Positions 18,816 to 30,500 are shown, counted from the stretch's first letter. The stretch: 64,000 bases of DNA from Mycobacterium sp. 3519A (GCF_900240945.1 NZ_OESG01000013.1:2129621-2193620); one strand, 5' to 3'. Notes: generated from the letters alone by a model not told the origin. Numbers and translations: made by a program.

Positions 18816-21681
18816 CCCGCGCGCGGGCCAACCGCCTCATCCGCGCCGACATCGGTTGCGACCGGACCCGCTGCGGCCACCAGAACCACGGGCCGAGCAG
18901 CGCCGCAATCGACGGTGTCATGAAGGCGCGAATCACCAATGTGTCGAACAGCAGCCCGAGGCCGATGGTGGTGCCGATCTGGGCGACAATCACCATGGCG
19001 CTCACCGCCATCGACATCATGGTGAAGGCGAAGACCAGTCCCGCAGCGGTGACGACTGAGCCGCTGCCGCCCATGGCGCGGATGATGCCGGTGTTGATCC
19101 CGGCAGGGATCTCTTCCTTCATTCGCGCCACCAACAGCAGGTTGTAGTCCGCGCCGACGGCCAACAGGATGATCACCGCCATCGCCATCACCATGAACTC
19201 CAGCTGGATGCCCAACAGGTGCTGCCAGAACAACACCGACAGGCCGAACGACGCGCCCAGCGACAGCACCACGGTGCCGACGATGACGGCCGCGGCCACG
19301 ACACCGCGCGTGATGAGCAGCATGATGATGAAGATCAGGGTCAGCGCGGCGACGCCTGCGATCATCAGGTCGTATCGGTTGCCGTCCTCCATGTCCTTGA
19401 ATGTCGATGCGGTGCCGCCGATGTAGACCTGTGAGCCTTCCAGCGGGGTGCCCTTGATGGCCTCGAACGCGGCATTCTTGATGGCGTCGATGCGCTTGAT
19501 GCCGTCGGCAGACAGCGGGTCTTCCTCGTGGGAGATGATGAACCGGACGGCGTGGCCGTTGGGGGAGATGAAGTTGTCCATCCCACGCTGAAAGTCCTTG
19601 TTCTGGAAGATCTCTGGCGGCAAGTAGAAGGTGTCGTCGTTCAACGAGTCGTTGAACGCGTCCCCCATCGCGGTCTGGTTCTCGTTCATCTCGTGCTGCT
19701 GATCCTGCATGCTCGACTGGCTGGACTGCATGCTCAGCATCATGTCGCGCGCGTTCTTCATCGTTTCGATCGTCGGCGGCATCGTCGCGATCATCTGCGG
19801 CATGAGTGCGTCGAGTTTGTTCAAGTCGGGCAGCAGACCCATGAAGTCGTCGGTCATGGTGTCGACGCCGTCGAGCGCATCGAAGGTCGACCGCAGCGAC
19901 CAGCAGACCGGGATGTTGAAGCAGTGCGGTTCCCAGTACAGATAGTTACGAATCGGCCGGAAGAAGTCGTCGAAATCGGATATGTGGTCCCGCAATTCGG
20001 CGACATCGACGGCCATCTGGTTGGACTTGCCGACCATGCTGTGTGTCGTCGCGCTCATCTGTTCCATCAGCACGATCATCCGGTCCATCGTGTCGACGGT
20101 CTTCTGCATGTCGTTGGCCTGCACCTTCATCAGGGCCATCACGTTGTTCATGTAGTCGCGGTTCATCTCCTGGAAGGTGCCGCTCATGCTCATCTGCGCC
20201 GGAATCGTGCTGAACTTGATCGGCTTGCCCTCGGGCCGCGTGATCGCCTGCACCCGGCCGATGCCTGGCACCTTCGTCACAGCTTTGGCGATCCGCTCGA
20301 TCACCAGGAAGTCCGCCGAGTTGCGTAAGTCGTGATTGGTTTCGACCAGCAGCATTTCGGGGTTCATCCGGGACACTGGGAAGTGCCGTTCTGCCGCTGC
20401 GAAGCCCTGGTTGGCGGGCAGATCGGCTGGCAAATATTTGCGGTCGTTGTAGCTGGGTTCGTAGCCGGGAAGGGTCAGCAGGCCGATCAGCGCGAGGAAG
20501 ACCGTCATGGTCAGGATCCACCCCGGCCATCGGACGATGGCCGCCCCCAACCGACGCCAGAATCGGATTCGCATGGCGCGCTTGGGTTCCAGCAATCCGA
20601 ACCGGCTTGCGACGGTGATCAGCGCGGGGCCCAGCGTCAGCGCCGCGAACACACCGACGACCATGCCGACCGCGAGCGGGACACCGAGCGTCTGAAAGTA
20701 GGGCAGCCGGGTGAACGACAGGCAGAACGTCGCGCCCGCGATCGTCATACCCGAACCGAGCACCACATGGGCGGTGCCGTGAAACATCGTGTAGAAGGCC
20801 GATTCTCGGTCCTCGCCGACTGTGCGTGCCTCCTGATATCGGCCGATCAGGAAGATCGCATAGTCGGTGGTGGCCGCGATCGCAAGCGTCACCAACAACT
20901 GGGTGGCGAACGTCGACAGCCCTATCAGGTCGTGATAGCCGAGGAACGCGACCACACCGCGGGTCGCCGACAATCCCAGCATCAGCATCAACAGCACCAG
21001 CACGACCGTGAAGATCGAGCGGTAGAAGAACAGCAGCATGGTGATGATGACGAGGATCGTGACGATCTCGATGGTGCGGATGCTGCTGTTGCCCGCCCGC
21101 TCCTGATCGGCCTGCATCGCGGGACCGCCGGTGACGAAGACCTTGACGCCGGGCGGCGGGGGCAAACTCTCGACGAGCTTTTGCACTGCGGCGACCGACT
21201 CGTTGCCGAGCGCCTCGCCCATGTTGCCCGCCAGGTAGACCTGCACGTAGGCGGCCTTGCCGTCCTCGCTCTGCGCACCTGCCCGCGTCAGCGGGTCACC
21301 CCAGAAGTCCTGGATGTGCTGCACGTGTTTCTTGTCGGCCCGCAGCTTGGCGATCATCTCGTCGTAGAAGCGGTGCGAGTCCGGGCCGAGAGGCTTGTCG
21401 CCCTCGAGCACGATCATGGCCGAGCTGTCGGAGTCGAACTCCTCGAAGACCTTGCCGATCCGCATCATCGCGGCGACCGACGGCGCTTCCTTCGGAGACA
21501 TCGACACCGACCGCATCTCGCCGACGACCTCGAGCTGCGGCACGGCCACGTTCAGGAAAACGATCAGCGCGAGCCAGCCGAGGATGATCGGGACCGCCAA
21601 CCGGCGGATCCACTTCGCTATGCCGTGTCGCGGTGGCTTGGCCGCGGCGGGTGCGGGGGCGATAGTCGGAGTGCTCAACAC
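18748..21681 (-). CDS. MmpL-family RND transporter, MmpL4/MmpL5-like
   Basis: A 977-residue RND transporter. Segment 1 ([15 protein letters not shown]) precedes a periplasmic domain, then five segments including [16 protein letters not shown]. The second periplasmic domain contains the long helical coiled-coil typical of the siderophore/drug transporters MmpL4/5 (residues about 480-680, Met/Gln/Asp-rich) and the cysteines [10 protein letters not shown]. The second membrane half includes [15 protein letters not shown]. The two Asp-Tyr pairs (TTDY, GADY) are the proton-relay residues of MmpLs. No mmpS partner lies next to it, unlike mmpS4-mmpL4. Substrate uncertain: siderophore, lipid or drug. 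Confidence 0.93.
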   Translation of the reverse strand: MLSTPTIAPAPAAAKPPRHGIAKWIRRLAVPIILGWLALIVFLNVAVPQLEVVGEMRSVSMSPKEAPSVAAMMRIGKVFEEFDSDSSAMIVLEGDKPLGPDSHRFYDEMIAKLRADKKHVQHIQDFWGDPLTRAGAQSEDGKAAYVQVYLAGNMGEALGNESVAAVQKLVESLPPPPGVKVFVTGGPAMQADQERAGNSSIRTIEIVTILVIITMLLFFYRSIFTVVLVLLMLMLGLSATRGVVAFLGYHDLIGLSTFATQLLVTLAIAATTDYAIFLIGRYQEARTVGEDRESAFYTMFHGTAHVVLGSGMTIAGATFCLSFTRLPYFQTLGVPLAVGMVVGVFAALTLGPALITVASRFGLLEPKRAMRIRFWRRLGAAIVRWPGWILTMTVFLALIGLLTLPGYEPSYNDRKYLPADLPANQGFAAAERHFPVSRMNPEMLLVETNHDLRNSADFLVIERIAKAVTKVPGIGRVQAITRPEGKPIKFSTIPAQMSMSGTFQEMNRDYMNNVMALMKVQANDMQKTVDTMDRMIVLMEQMSATTHSMVGKSNQMAVDVAELRDHISDFDDFFRPIRNYLYWEPHCFNIPVCWSLRSTFDALDGVDTMTDDFMGLLPDLNKLDALMPQMIATMPPTIETMKNARDMMLSMQSSQSSMQDQQHEMNENQTAMGDAFNDSLNDDTFYLPPEIFQNKDFQRGMDNFISPNGHAVRFIISHEEDPLSADGIKRIDAIKNAAFEAIKGTPLEGSQVYIGGTASTFKDMEDGNRYDLMIAGVAALTLIFIIMLLITRGVVAAAVIVGTVVLSLGASFGLSVLFWQHLLGIQLEFMVMAMAVIILLAVGADYNLLLVARMKEEIPAGINTGIIRAMGGSGSVVTAAGLVFAFTMMSMAVSAMVIVAQIGTTIGLGLLFDTLVIRAFMTPSIAALLGPWFWWPQRVRSQPMSARMRRLARARATGLVPGGSSQVPPPRTGAQGR

Positions 21682-21809
21682 CGTCCTTGGGGGTTGGTTT
21701 GGGCCTAGTCAACCAGATCCCGTGCCATATTAGTTAGCTCCATTTCGGACCGTTCGAGGCCGGTCGGCGGCCGATTTGCGCTCTGACCGGCGCGTTAAGT
21801 TAGTCGGCC

Positions 21810-21815
21810 TATCCT
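21810..21815 (+). promoter_or_regulatory. -10 box of probable leaderless methyltransferase transcript
   Basis: TATCCT stands 7 nt before the ATG at 21823, with no Shine-Dalgarno between. This is the spacing of mycobacterial leaderless promoters. Confidence 0.5.
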
Positions 21816-21822
21816 CGGCGGC

Positions 21823-22566
21823 ATGACTGCTCCGTCAGATCCGAACCGCTTCGACGAGATGTATCGCGACGAGCGGACGTCGCACGGCCTACCGGCCGCC
21901 ACGCCGTGGGACATCGGCGGGCCGCAGCCCGTCGTGCAGCAACTGGTGGCGCTCGGCGCGATCAAGGGCGAGGTGCTCGACCCCGGCACCGGGCCCGGCC
22001 ACCACGCGATCCACTACGCATCGAAGGGGCTGTCGGCCACCGGCATCGACGCATCGCCCGCGGCCATCGAACGCGCCAGGCAGAACGCCGCCAAGGCCGG
22101 CGTTTCGGTCGACTTCCGAGTGGCCGACGCCACCAAGCTCGAGGGTCTCGACGGTCGGTTCGACACCGTCGTCGACTGCGCCTTCTATCACGTGTTCAGC
22201 GACGCGCCCGAACTGCAGCGGTCCTATGCGCAGGCCCTGCACCGGGTCACCAAGCCCGGCGCGCGGCTGTTCATGTTCGAGTTCGGCGCGCACAACGTCA
22301 ACGGCTTCAAGATGCCGCGGTCACTGTCGGAGGACGACTTCCGCCAGGTGTTGCCGCCCGCGGGGTGGGAGATCACCTACCTGGGGCCGACGACGTATCA
22401 GGGAAACATCAGCCTGGAGACGTTCGAGATGATGGCGGCGCGCAACCCGGAGGCGGCCGAGCAGATAGCTCCGCTGGTGGAACGCATCCGTGTCATCGAA
22501 CCGTGGTTGACCGACGGGCGGATGCACATGCCGTTCTGGGAAGTGCACGCCGCCCGCGTCGACTGA
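21823..22566 (+). CDS. Class I SAM-dependent methyltransferase (Rv2675c-like)
   Basis: A 247-residue class I methyltransferase with motif I EVLDPGTGPGHHAIHYAS (residues about 48-65), the acidic residue of motif II in GIDASPAAIERAR, and DTVVDCAFYHVF in the motif IV position. The C-terminal part (AHNVNGFKMPRSLSEDDFRQ) resembles small-molecule or thiol methyltransferases of the Rv2675c group. Substrate unknown. Neighbours match M. tuberculosis, where it lies between hemQ and msrB. It converges with msrB; the hairpin between them now holds IS30 copy 2. Confidence 0.85.
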   Translation: MTAPSDPNRFDEMYRDERTSHGLPAATPWDIGGPQPVVQQLVALGAIKGEVLDPGTGPGHHAIHYASKGLSATGIDASPAAIERARQNAAKAGVSVDFRVADATKLEGLDGRFDTVVDCAFYHVFSDAPELQRSYAQALHRVTKPGARLFMFEFGAHNVNGFKMPRSLSEDDFRQVLPPAGWEITYLGPTTYQGNISLETFEMMAARNPEAAEQIAPLVERIRVIEPWLTDGRMHMPFWEVHAARVD

Positions 22567-22616
22567 CCCGCAGCCCCCTATTGCCGCGAACGTTCCGTAC
22601 CGCTCGAAATTTCGGC

Positions 22617-23925
22617 CTCAGGTTCAAGGGGTGATTGCAACGGCTCCTAGCTGAGGAGTTGTTGATGCGTCCGTCGCGTTATGCCTGTGTTGGTCGTCAG
22701 TTCTGGGGTCATGTCGGCGATGGCACGTCGGTGGTGGAGGCGGCGCAGGCAGTCGGTGTGTCGGTGCGCACCGGCTGGCGCTGGTTTGCCGATGCTGGCG
22801 GGGTGAGACCCAAATTTCCTGATGAGACCGGTGTGCGGAAGTGGTCGCGGCTGGGCGAAGACGAACGTAACGAAATTCAAGACGGCATTGCCAGAGGGGA
22901 AAGCATTCGGCAGATCGGCAGGCGGCTGGGCCGCCCGGCCTCGACGGTCATGCGTGAGATCGACCGAAACGCGTTCTGCCGTGGACGATATCGTTCGCGG
23001 TACCGGTTCGGGGCGCAACGGCACGGCGGCTGGGATGCCACGCCGAGGTATCGGGCCGGCGTCGCACAGGCGCGTGCTCACGCGCGGGCTCGACGCCCGA
23101 AACCGCGCAAGCTGGCCACCAATGAACGGTTGCACCTTGAGGTGCAGAATCGGCTGCTAGACGACCACAGTCCTCAACAGATCGCCAACCGGCTGCCGAT
23201 CGAATTTCCCGACGATGCGGAGATGCGGGTGTCCCACGAGACCATCTATCAGTCGATCTACGTGCAGGGTAAAGGAAATCTGCGCCGTGAGCTGCACAAA
23301 TGTCTACGCACTGGGCGGGCGTTGCGCAAGCCTCAACGACGCGGTAACCAGCGCCGAGGGCAAATCCGCGACATGGTCAACATCAGCGAGCGTCCACCGG
23401 AGGTCGAAGACCGTGCCGTACCCGGCCACTGGGAAGGTGACCTGATCATGGGTAGCACCGCATCGGGTTCGGCGATCGGCACCGTGGTCGAACGCATGAC
23501 TCGGTTCGTGCTGCTGCTGCATCTGCCTGACGACCACGGTGCCCTGGCAGTGCAAGAGGCCATCGTCGCGAAAATGGCTCAGCTGCCGGCGATTCTGCGT
23601 AAGACACTGACCTGGGATCAAGGCAAAGAGATGGCCAATCACGCCGCTATCGCCGCAGCGACGGAATTAGATATCTACTTCTGTGATCCGCACTCACCAT
23701 GGCAGCGCGGGACCAACGAGAACACCAACGGACTGCTGCGCCAATACTTTGCTAAAGGCACCGACTTGTCGATCTTCCCGGCAGACTATCTGGACTACGT
23801 CGCCGCCAAGCTCAACAACCGGCCCCGGCAAACCCTGAGCTGGAAGACCCCAGCCGAAACCCTCGACGAACTACTCTCAAACCCGTCAAAACCACCCGCT
23901 GTTGCAATCACAGCGTGAAACCGCC
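22617..23925 (+). mobile_element. IS30-family insertion sequence, copy 2 (1309 bp)
   Basis: Same length and ends as copy 1 (5369-6677) but opposite orientation. The left end begins CTCAGGTTCAAGGGGTGATT and the right end, read inward, begins GGCGGTTTCACGCTGTGATT. The flanking direct repeat is GGC. Because each copy has its own matching duplication and matching hairpin arms, the 15.9 kb between them has not been inverted by recombination between the copies. Confidence 0.93.
22665..23918 (+). CDS. IS30-family transposase
   Basis: 417 residues, identical in protein sequence to the copy at 5376-6629, with the intact DDE core (WEGDLIMG, TWDQGKEM, NENTNG) and N-terminal helix-turn-helix. The start is the ATG with GAGGAG 6 nt upstream. 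The gene differs from copy 1 by one silent base at 23438. Transcription runs toward msrB, which is on the opposite strand. Confidence 0.95.
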   Translation: MRPSRYACVGRQFWGHVGDGTSVVEAAQAVGVSVRTGWRWFADAGGVRPKFPDETGVRKWSRLGEDERNEIQDGIARGESIRQIGRRLGRPASTVMREIDRNAFCRGRYRSRYRFGAQRHGGWDATPRYRAGVAQARAHARARRPKPRKLATNERLHLEVQNRLLDDHSPQQIANRLPIEFPDDAEMRVSHETIYQSIYVQGKGNLRRELHKCLRTGRALRKPQRRGNQRRGQIRDMVNISERPPEVEDRAVPGHWEGDLIMGSTASGSAIGTVVERMTRFVLLLHLPDDHGALAVQEAIVAKMAQLPAILRKTLTWDQGKEMANHAAIAAATELDIYFCDPHSPWQRGTNENTNGLLRQYFAKGTDLSIFPADYLDYVAAKLNNRPRQTLSWKTPAETLDELLSNPSKPPAVAITA

Positions 23926-23964
23926 GGCGGAAATTCGAGCATTACGGAACGTTCGGCCCTGGGA

Positions 23965-24378
23965 TTAGGTCGCCGGGACCAGCCGCAGCGAGATCGAGTT
24001 GATGCAGTAGCGCTGGTCGGTGGGCGTCGGATAGCCCTCGCCCTCGAACACGTGGCCGAGGTGGCTGTGGCAGTTGGCGCACAGCACCTCGACGCGATGC
24101 ATGCCTAGCGAGTCGTCGGCGCGCAGGATCACCGCGTCGGAGTCGGCCGGGTCGAAGAACGACGGCCAGCCGCAGTGCGACTCGAACTTCTCGCTGCTGC
24201 GGAACAACTCGGCGCCGCAGGCCCGGCACTCGTAGACGCCTTCGGTCTTGGTGTCGGTGTATTCACCGGTGAAGGGCCGCTCAGTGCCGGCCTCGCGAAG
24301 GACGTGGTACTCCTCGGGGGTCAGCTTGTTGCGCCACTCGTCGTTGGTGAGCTGCAGTTTGGGGGCCGGTGTGGTCAT
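23965..24378 (-). CDS. msrB: Peptide-methionine (R)-S-oxide reductase
   Basis: A 137-residue MsrB. Zinc ligands are C51/C54 (ECRACGAEL) and C100/C103 (CANCHSHLGHVF); the catalytic Cys125 is in DQRYCINSISL; HCGWPSFF is the substrate-loop signature. It repairs methionine-R-sulfoxide in proteins using thioredoxin. Its ATG overlaps the stop of the 2128-residue cyclase-ATPase gene by 4 bp (ATGA), so translation is probably coupled. In M. tuberculosis msrB (Rv2674) follows aftC (Rv2673) directly; here about 11 kb separate them. Confidence 0.96.
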   Translation of the reverse strand: MTTPAPKLQLTNDEWRNKLTPEEYHVLREAGTERPFTGEYTDTKTEGVYECRACGAELFRSSEKFESHCGWPSFFDPADSDAVILRADDSLGMHRVEVLCANCHSHLGHVFEGEGYPTPTDQRYCINSISLRLVPAT

Positions 24379-27300
24379 GACTCAACGCTAGCTCGCTTTG
24401 CGACATAGGCGAATGCCGCGGCCTCGTCCGTCACGTCGAATTCACGCTTTAGGGTCATCTGTGAGTTGCGGAACTCGACCACAATGAGCCGCGTCCACGT
24501 ATAGGGCTCGCCGTCGCGGCCGACGGCCTCGCGCTCGATGCGGTTGACGCAGCACGCGGACGATACCCACAACAGGGCTGAGAGCCATGTTCGCGACATG
24601 GCGGCTGTGGCCGCCGAGCTGTTCAAGGTGATTAGCCACTCGGTCTGGGCCTCACCCGCTTCGGCGAAACCTGCACCCTCGCCCGCGTAATAGCGACGCT
24701 CCAGCTCCCGATAGGCGCCTTCGAAATCGTCGTCGTCAAAGCGGCCCTCGTAGACGAACCGGCCATGCTCGTCGACCTCGTGCACGATCAGATACGACGT
24801 CTCGAACCCGGAGTCGTTCGACCAGCGAGTCCAGCCGAGATGCAGGCCCTCACCCCGGACCGCGAGGCTGCGGCCCTCGAACCGGTCGTACTGCTCCAAG
24901 ATGCGCTGCTGGGCCGTCCGTACGTCGTCGATCGGCGGGCCGCCGAGCCGCCGTCGGTCGTCATACGTGAACTGCTCGGCATACATAGCGGCCGCGGCGG
25001 CGCTGTCGCGCGCTTGCATCCGCCGTTTCGCGGCATCCCACGTCAGCTTGGCCCGATTCGTGACTGCCAACCGGCATGCGGTGGTCCGCGCCTTTTCCTC
25101 AGCGTAGGCGAACGCCGCCTCTTCGTCGTCGATGTCGAATTGGCAGGAGAACGCCAATCGGCCGTCGCGTGCCTCGGTCACGAAGATCCGCGTCCAGCTG
25201 TACTCTTCACCGTCTTTGCCGACGGCCTCGCGTTCCTGCCTGGACACGAAGCACGTCGGCGAGAGCGGACACACGGCCGAACTCCATGTCCGAACCGACG
25301 CCATCATCTCAGCGAGCTGTTCCAGACTGGCGCAAACTTCGGCGAGCGAACCATCTGAAAACGCCGAACCGGACCGGTTCTCCAGCCACGCGTCCGGCGT
25401 TGCGAGCTCACCTGTGAGCCGGTCGAACTCGCCTCGATTCAATGCCACCATCCACTCGGTTCGCAAAGCCCCCGACTCGGCGAACGCCGCGCCTTCGCCC
25501 GCGTGATAGCGGCGTTCGAGTTCGCAGTAGGCGCTTACGAAGTCGTCCTCGTCGAAGCGGGCCTCGTATTCGATGCGTCCGTCGTCATCGATTTCTTGGA
25601 CATGCAGATGGCTCGTCGCGTTTCCGGCATCATCCGCCCAGCGGCTCGAGAAGAAAAGCAGACGTTGCCCTCGAACAGCGATCGTCCTCATCTCAAAGTG
25701 ATTATATTGAGCAAGGATTCGCGCCATCGCTGCGCGAGAGTCGCCGAGGGGAGCGCCGGCCAGTCGTCGGCGGTCGTCATAGGTGAATCCGTCGGATAGG
25801 CACTTCAGCGTGGCTTCCAGATCGTTGGCGTTCATCGCCGCGACCAATGTTCGCATGGTCCGGCTCGCCCGGTTGGCGACCGTTAGTCTGCTGGTGCTCG
25901 CCCGCATCAGTTCGTCGGCGTAGGCCAACGCCGCCTGCTCGTCGTCGATGTCGAATTGGCACAAGGTGGTCGCTTGACCGTCGCGGATCTCGCTGACGTA
26001 GATCCAAGTCCACCTGTACTGCTCGCCGTCTCGGCCGAGGGCCTCCCGCTCAGAACGGGTGACACAGCAGGTTGGTGACAGCCAGCAAATGACGGAATGC
26101 CATTGCCGCGCGCGCGTGACCATCGAAGACAGTTCCTCGATGCTGGCGCGGAACTCTGCAATCGAGCGATCGGGAAAGACTGACTGCGAACGATTCTCGA
26201 AACGCATACCGGGCGTCGTGAGTTCTTCGAGCATTCGGTCGAAATCGCCTCGGTTGTAGGCCATCACATAGTCAGTGGCCACGGCGCCGGCCGCGGCGAA
26301 TGCCGCGCCCTCGCCTGCGTAGTAGCGGCGTTCGAGTTCGCGATAGGCGCTCTCAAAATCGTCCTCGTCAAAGCGGCCGTCATAGACCACCCGGCCGTCG
26401 CCGTCGAATTCGTGCACATGCAGATACGTCGTCTGGTTGCCCGTGGTGTCCGACCAACGGCTCCAACTCAGTTCGAGACGTTCGCCGCGCACAGCCAGTA
26501 CCCGCATCTCGAAATCGCTGTACTGGTCCAGGACACGCGCGACGGCCGCACGCATGCCTGCGTGGTCTGTTACCGGATCACCGGCGAGGCGACGCCGATC
26601 TTCGTACACGAACTGGTCCGCGTAGATCGCCATCAGCGCATCGATGTCACGGTTCCGCATCGCCTGCCAGGCAAGCTCATTGGTTCTACTGGCCCGATTG
26701 GTCATCGCCACCCGCGACCTCGACGCTCGGACCCGCGCCTCGGCATATGCGAACGCCGACGACTCGTCGGTGACCTCGAACTCGCACATCGACCCGAGTC
26801 GGCCCTGACTGACCTCGATCACAATCAGCCGTGTCCACGCGAATTTCTCAGCGTTTGGCCCGACGGCCTCCCGATCGACCCGAGTGACGGCGCAGGCAGG
26901 CGACAGCCAGCAGATTGCCGACGTCCACATGCGGGCAGAGGTGACCATCTCATTGAGTTGTCCGAAGGCCGCCCGCAGGTCGGTCAGTGAGCGGTCGGGA
27001 AAGCCAGACATAGTGCGGTTTTCCACGCGCATGTCCGGTGTCAGCAACTCACCGAACACCCGGTCGAAGTCGCCGGCGTTGATGCGCATCGTGACTTCCG
27101 TCGAGGCGGCCGTTCCTGTCGCGAATTCTGCGCCTTCGCCTGTGGCATAGCGACTTTCGAGCTCGCGGTAGGCGCCTTCGAAGTCGTCCTCGTCGAAGCG
27201 GCCCCAATAGTCGACCTGCTCGGGATTGTCGACCTCGAACACGTTCAACGTCGTCGATTCGTTACCGGCGTCATCGGACATGTGGATCCAGCGCAACTCG

Positions 27301-27541
27301 AGGCGCTCGCCACGGACGGCCAGTGTGCGCCACTTTATGTATGGGTACTGGTCGCGAGCGCGCTCGGCAGCCGCGCGTATCCCCGAGACACCCATCACCG
27401 GGTACCCGCCGAAGCGCCGCCGGTCGTCATAGGCGAAATGGTCCGAGAAGTCGGCGACCGCGCCGTCGACGTCGCCAGTGCGGTACGCCTGCCACACCGC
27501 ATCGAGTTTCTCGCTTGCCCGATTCCGCACCGCCAGTCGCG
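24375..27541 (-). repeat. Four tandem NTF2-like coding units of about 816 bp
   Basis: Protein-level repeat within the giant gene. Units begin near residues 1077, 1350, 1625 and 1897 with RLAVRNRAS, RVAMTNRAS, RLTVANRAS and RLAVTNRAK. Shared blocks are YDDRRR-GG/AG, LAVRGERLEL, RFDEDDFEGAYRELERRY, AGEGA-FA, EREAVG and FDIDDEEAAFAYA. Units 1-3 are about 272 residues; the last is 232 because about 40 residues are missing from its second half, in frame. Unit boundaries are approximate. Confidence 0.85.
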
Positions 27542-30500
27542 ACGCCGCCACCGGTTCGACACTCAGAGGGGCGGCCTGGTCGACGGGCCGGCCCAGGCCT
27601 GAAGCGACTTCCTTGGCTGCGTACAACCGGTCAGCGTCCGCACGGGCAACGCTGCTGCCCTTGCCATCTCCGGCAGCCTCGAGCACGCGACTCAGCACCA
27701 GGCAGGCCTCGGCGTGGTCGAGCACCAGGTCGGTTCCCGCGGCGACGGCCACCGCATCGCGCGCCATCACGGCGGCCTCATCGTACCTGCGCTGGGCGGC
27801 GAGGATCTCGGCGCGCGCTGCGCGCCAGGCGATCGCGGTCTTCAGGTTGCGGCCCGCGAGGCGCTCGCTTTCCGTGGCGTACCGGTCGGCTTCGTCGACC
27901 CGACCCTGCGCCAGCACAGATCGAGCGAGCAACGCCGCGGCCTGGCCGGCGTCAGCGCCGACGCCGAGCGCGTCCAGACCTTCCAGGGCGGTCCGGAAGT
28001 GGGGCTCGGCGGCGACGAAGTCGCCCTGCATCGACTCGATGATGCCGGCGAACAGTTCGGTTTCCATCAGCCCGTGCCGCAGGCCGAGGTCGGCGACCAC
28101 CTGGCGGGCGTCGGCGAGCATCGTGCGCGCTTTGTCCGGCCGACCGCGCAACATCTCCAGCACCGCAAGGCACCGCAACGACGTGGCCTCCAGTGAGGGT
28201 GCGGCCGTTGTCATTCGCTGCATCCGGACCACGTCCAGGCACCGGCCGCCCGCCTTCGGCACCGGGCTTGGCCCCCACAGCGCCGCGCTGGGGGCGGCGC
28301 CCAACGCGGCCGTGATCTGTCGATGATCCGCACTTCGCCGCGCCGCGATGAGCGCTTCGAAGAGGTCGACCTCGCAATCGCCGATCCGACCGAGACGGGC
28401 CCGTGCGCCGGCCCGGACGCGATGCGCCTTGGCCAGCCCCGCTGCATCGTTGCGGCGGCCGAATTCGTCGATCGCACTCTGCAGGCGTTCGTCCACCTCG
28501 AGCAACCGCTCGGGCTCGGTGTACACCAGGAACTGACACCGGTAGCAGATTGCCCACGGCGCCAACGTATCTCCGGATATCCGGTCCAGTTCGTCGACGA
28601 GCGGCGCTCCCGCCGCCACGTCGCCCGCGGACAGGAAGGCCTCGCAGCCGATGAGCAGCAACTCGGCGTGCACCGCGTCGTCGGCGGCCGCCAGCGCTGC
28701 GCCTCGGGCGGCCTGAGTTCCGGCCGACACCAATTCGTCGCGGTCGAGGGCACGTCTGGAGGAAACGGCGTACCGACGGGCGGCGCGCAACGCGAGCTCG
28801 CGGCAATGCGCCTGCGGCGAGCCGAGTTCGGCTCGATACGAGTGTGCGGCCTCCAGATGCCGGGCGATCATCTCGTCGGCGTCGAAAGCCGCGCTGGGCC
28901 CGCCCGCATCCACCCAGTCGGCAAGCCGCTCATGCAGATCCGCTCGGTCCGACTTCAGGAGCCGACGGTAGGCGACGTCCCGGATCAACACGTGGTGGAA
29001 GCGCCAAACCGGCTCGTCACCGATGTACGACCCGCTCGGTTGCACCAGCTCGAGTAGACGAAGCCGGTTGAGCGACAACATGACTCCGCGCAAACCGCCG
29101 GCGAGCGCGCCGACAGCCGCGGGGGAGAAGTCGCTGCCGACCACCGACGCGACTTCGAGGATGCGCCGATCGGTGGCGTCGAGGCGTTCCAGCCGCGACG
29201 CCAGCAGCGCCTGAATGGTCGGCGGAATGGAGATGGCGTCGACATCGATGGTGAGCCGCCACCCGCTCGGCTGTTCGACGAGCACTCCGTCGTGTACGAG
29301 CATGCCGATCAACTCGCGGAGGAACAGCGGATTACCACCGGTCGACGACGGCAGCCTTCCCAGGAGGTCGCTCGGTAGGGCGGTCGTTCCCAGCACCTTG
29401 ACCACCAGTTCCGCGGTGTCTGCCGCGTCCAGGCCGTCGAGATGGACCGCTTCTGCCACCCACCGGCTGGCGGTCACGAGATCGGGTCGCATCTCGCGAA
29501 GCTCGGGCCTGGCGAGGGCCAGCACCAGCACGGGCGTCTCCTGCACCCACTCGACGAGATGCTCGATGAAGTCCAGCAGCAGGGCGTCGGCCCATTGGAT
29601 GTCGTCGAAGACCACCAGCACCGGCGCGTCAGCGGCCAACACCTCGATGAGCCGGCGCAGCGCCCAGAAGTTCTCTTCGACCGAGCCCGCTACACCGGTG
29701 GCCAGACCGTTGAGGTCGCGCAGGAGTCGGTCGCGCTCGGGAATGTCTGCGGGAACATCGCTTTTGAGATCGTGGTCGCGGAGCGTCTCGATCAGCGGGG
29801 CGAGCGCGACCGTTCCTTCGATGTCGCAGCGCGCCTCGACGACACGGGCGTCGCTTCGAGCCGCGATGAACTCGGCGGCCAATCGGCTCTTGCCGACGCC
29901 GGGATCGCCGACGACGGTGACCATTCGCGCCGCGCGTGCAGTGATGGCGTCGTCGAGGACGGCCACCAGTCGCCGCATCTCATCGGACCGTCCGACGAAC
30001 GGCGCGGTGTCGGTCTCCGAGCGGCGGCCGAGCCATCGGTACACCGCCACCGGCGCGGTGCGGCCCTTCACCGGCACTTCGCCGAGCGCTTCGTAGGTGT
30101 GCCGGCCGCGGGTCGAGCGCCACGTCTCCTCACCGACCACGACGTGGCCGCGCGGACATTCGGCCTCCAGTCGGGCGCCGACGTTCAGCGCATCGCCGAC
30201 CAGGTCGGCGTCGCCGGCCCCGACGACGACCTCCCCGGTGTTCACGGCGACGCGCAGCGCCAGGTCGACACGGTGGGTGGCGGCCACCCGCTCGGCAAGG
30301 TCGACGAAGCGCTCCTGCAGATCGACCGCGGCTTCCACGGCGTGGGCGGCGTCGTCGGGTCCGATCTCGGGGACGCCCCAGACCGCCATGAACCCGTCGC
30401 CGATGTACTTCGTGACGCCGGCGCGGTGCCGTCGCGCGGTCGACCGCAGCAGGTCGTGGTAGCGACCGATGACTTCGCGGGCAGTTTCGGCGTCGACTTT

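Larger units (their letters stand above)
22587..23955. repeat. Inverted repeat split at its centre by IS30 copy 2
   Basis: Arms 22587-22613 and 23929-23955, 27 bp each, mirror each other at 23 positions, including CGAACGTTCCGTA and GCTCGAA without mismatch. The 3-bp duplication GGC (22614-22616 and 23926-23928) is exactly at the centre. Before insertion this was a hairpin between two convergent genes, so very likely their shared terminator. Confidence 0.87.

Noticed and set aside
19528..21708. Long plus-strand frames of 266 and 458 codons opposite the MmpL gene
   Set aside because: Their His/Arg/Asp/Gln-rich composition is typical of antisense shadows in high-GC genes; the MmpL frame explains the DNA fully.
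6678..22616. Region between the IS30 copies as a composite transposon or inverted segment
   Set aside because: Each copy has its own distinct 3-bp duplication and matching hairpin arms, and the genes between follow the conserved mycobacterial order, so these are independent insertions.
24375..27541. Tandem repeats as a CRISPR array or DNA satellite
   Set aside because: The periodicity of about 816 bp is protein-level, diverged and in frame. No short direct repeats with spacers occur in the window.
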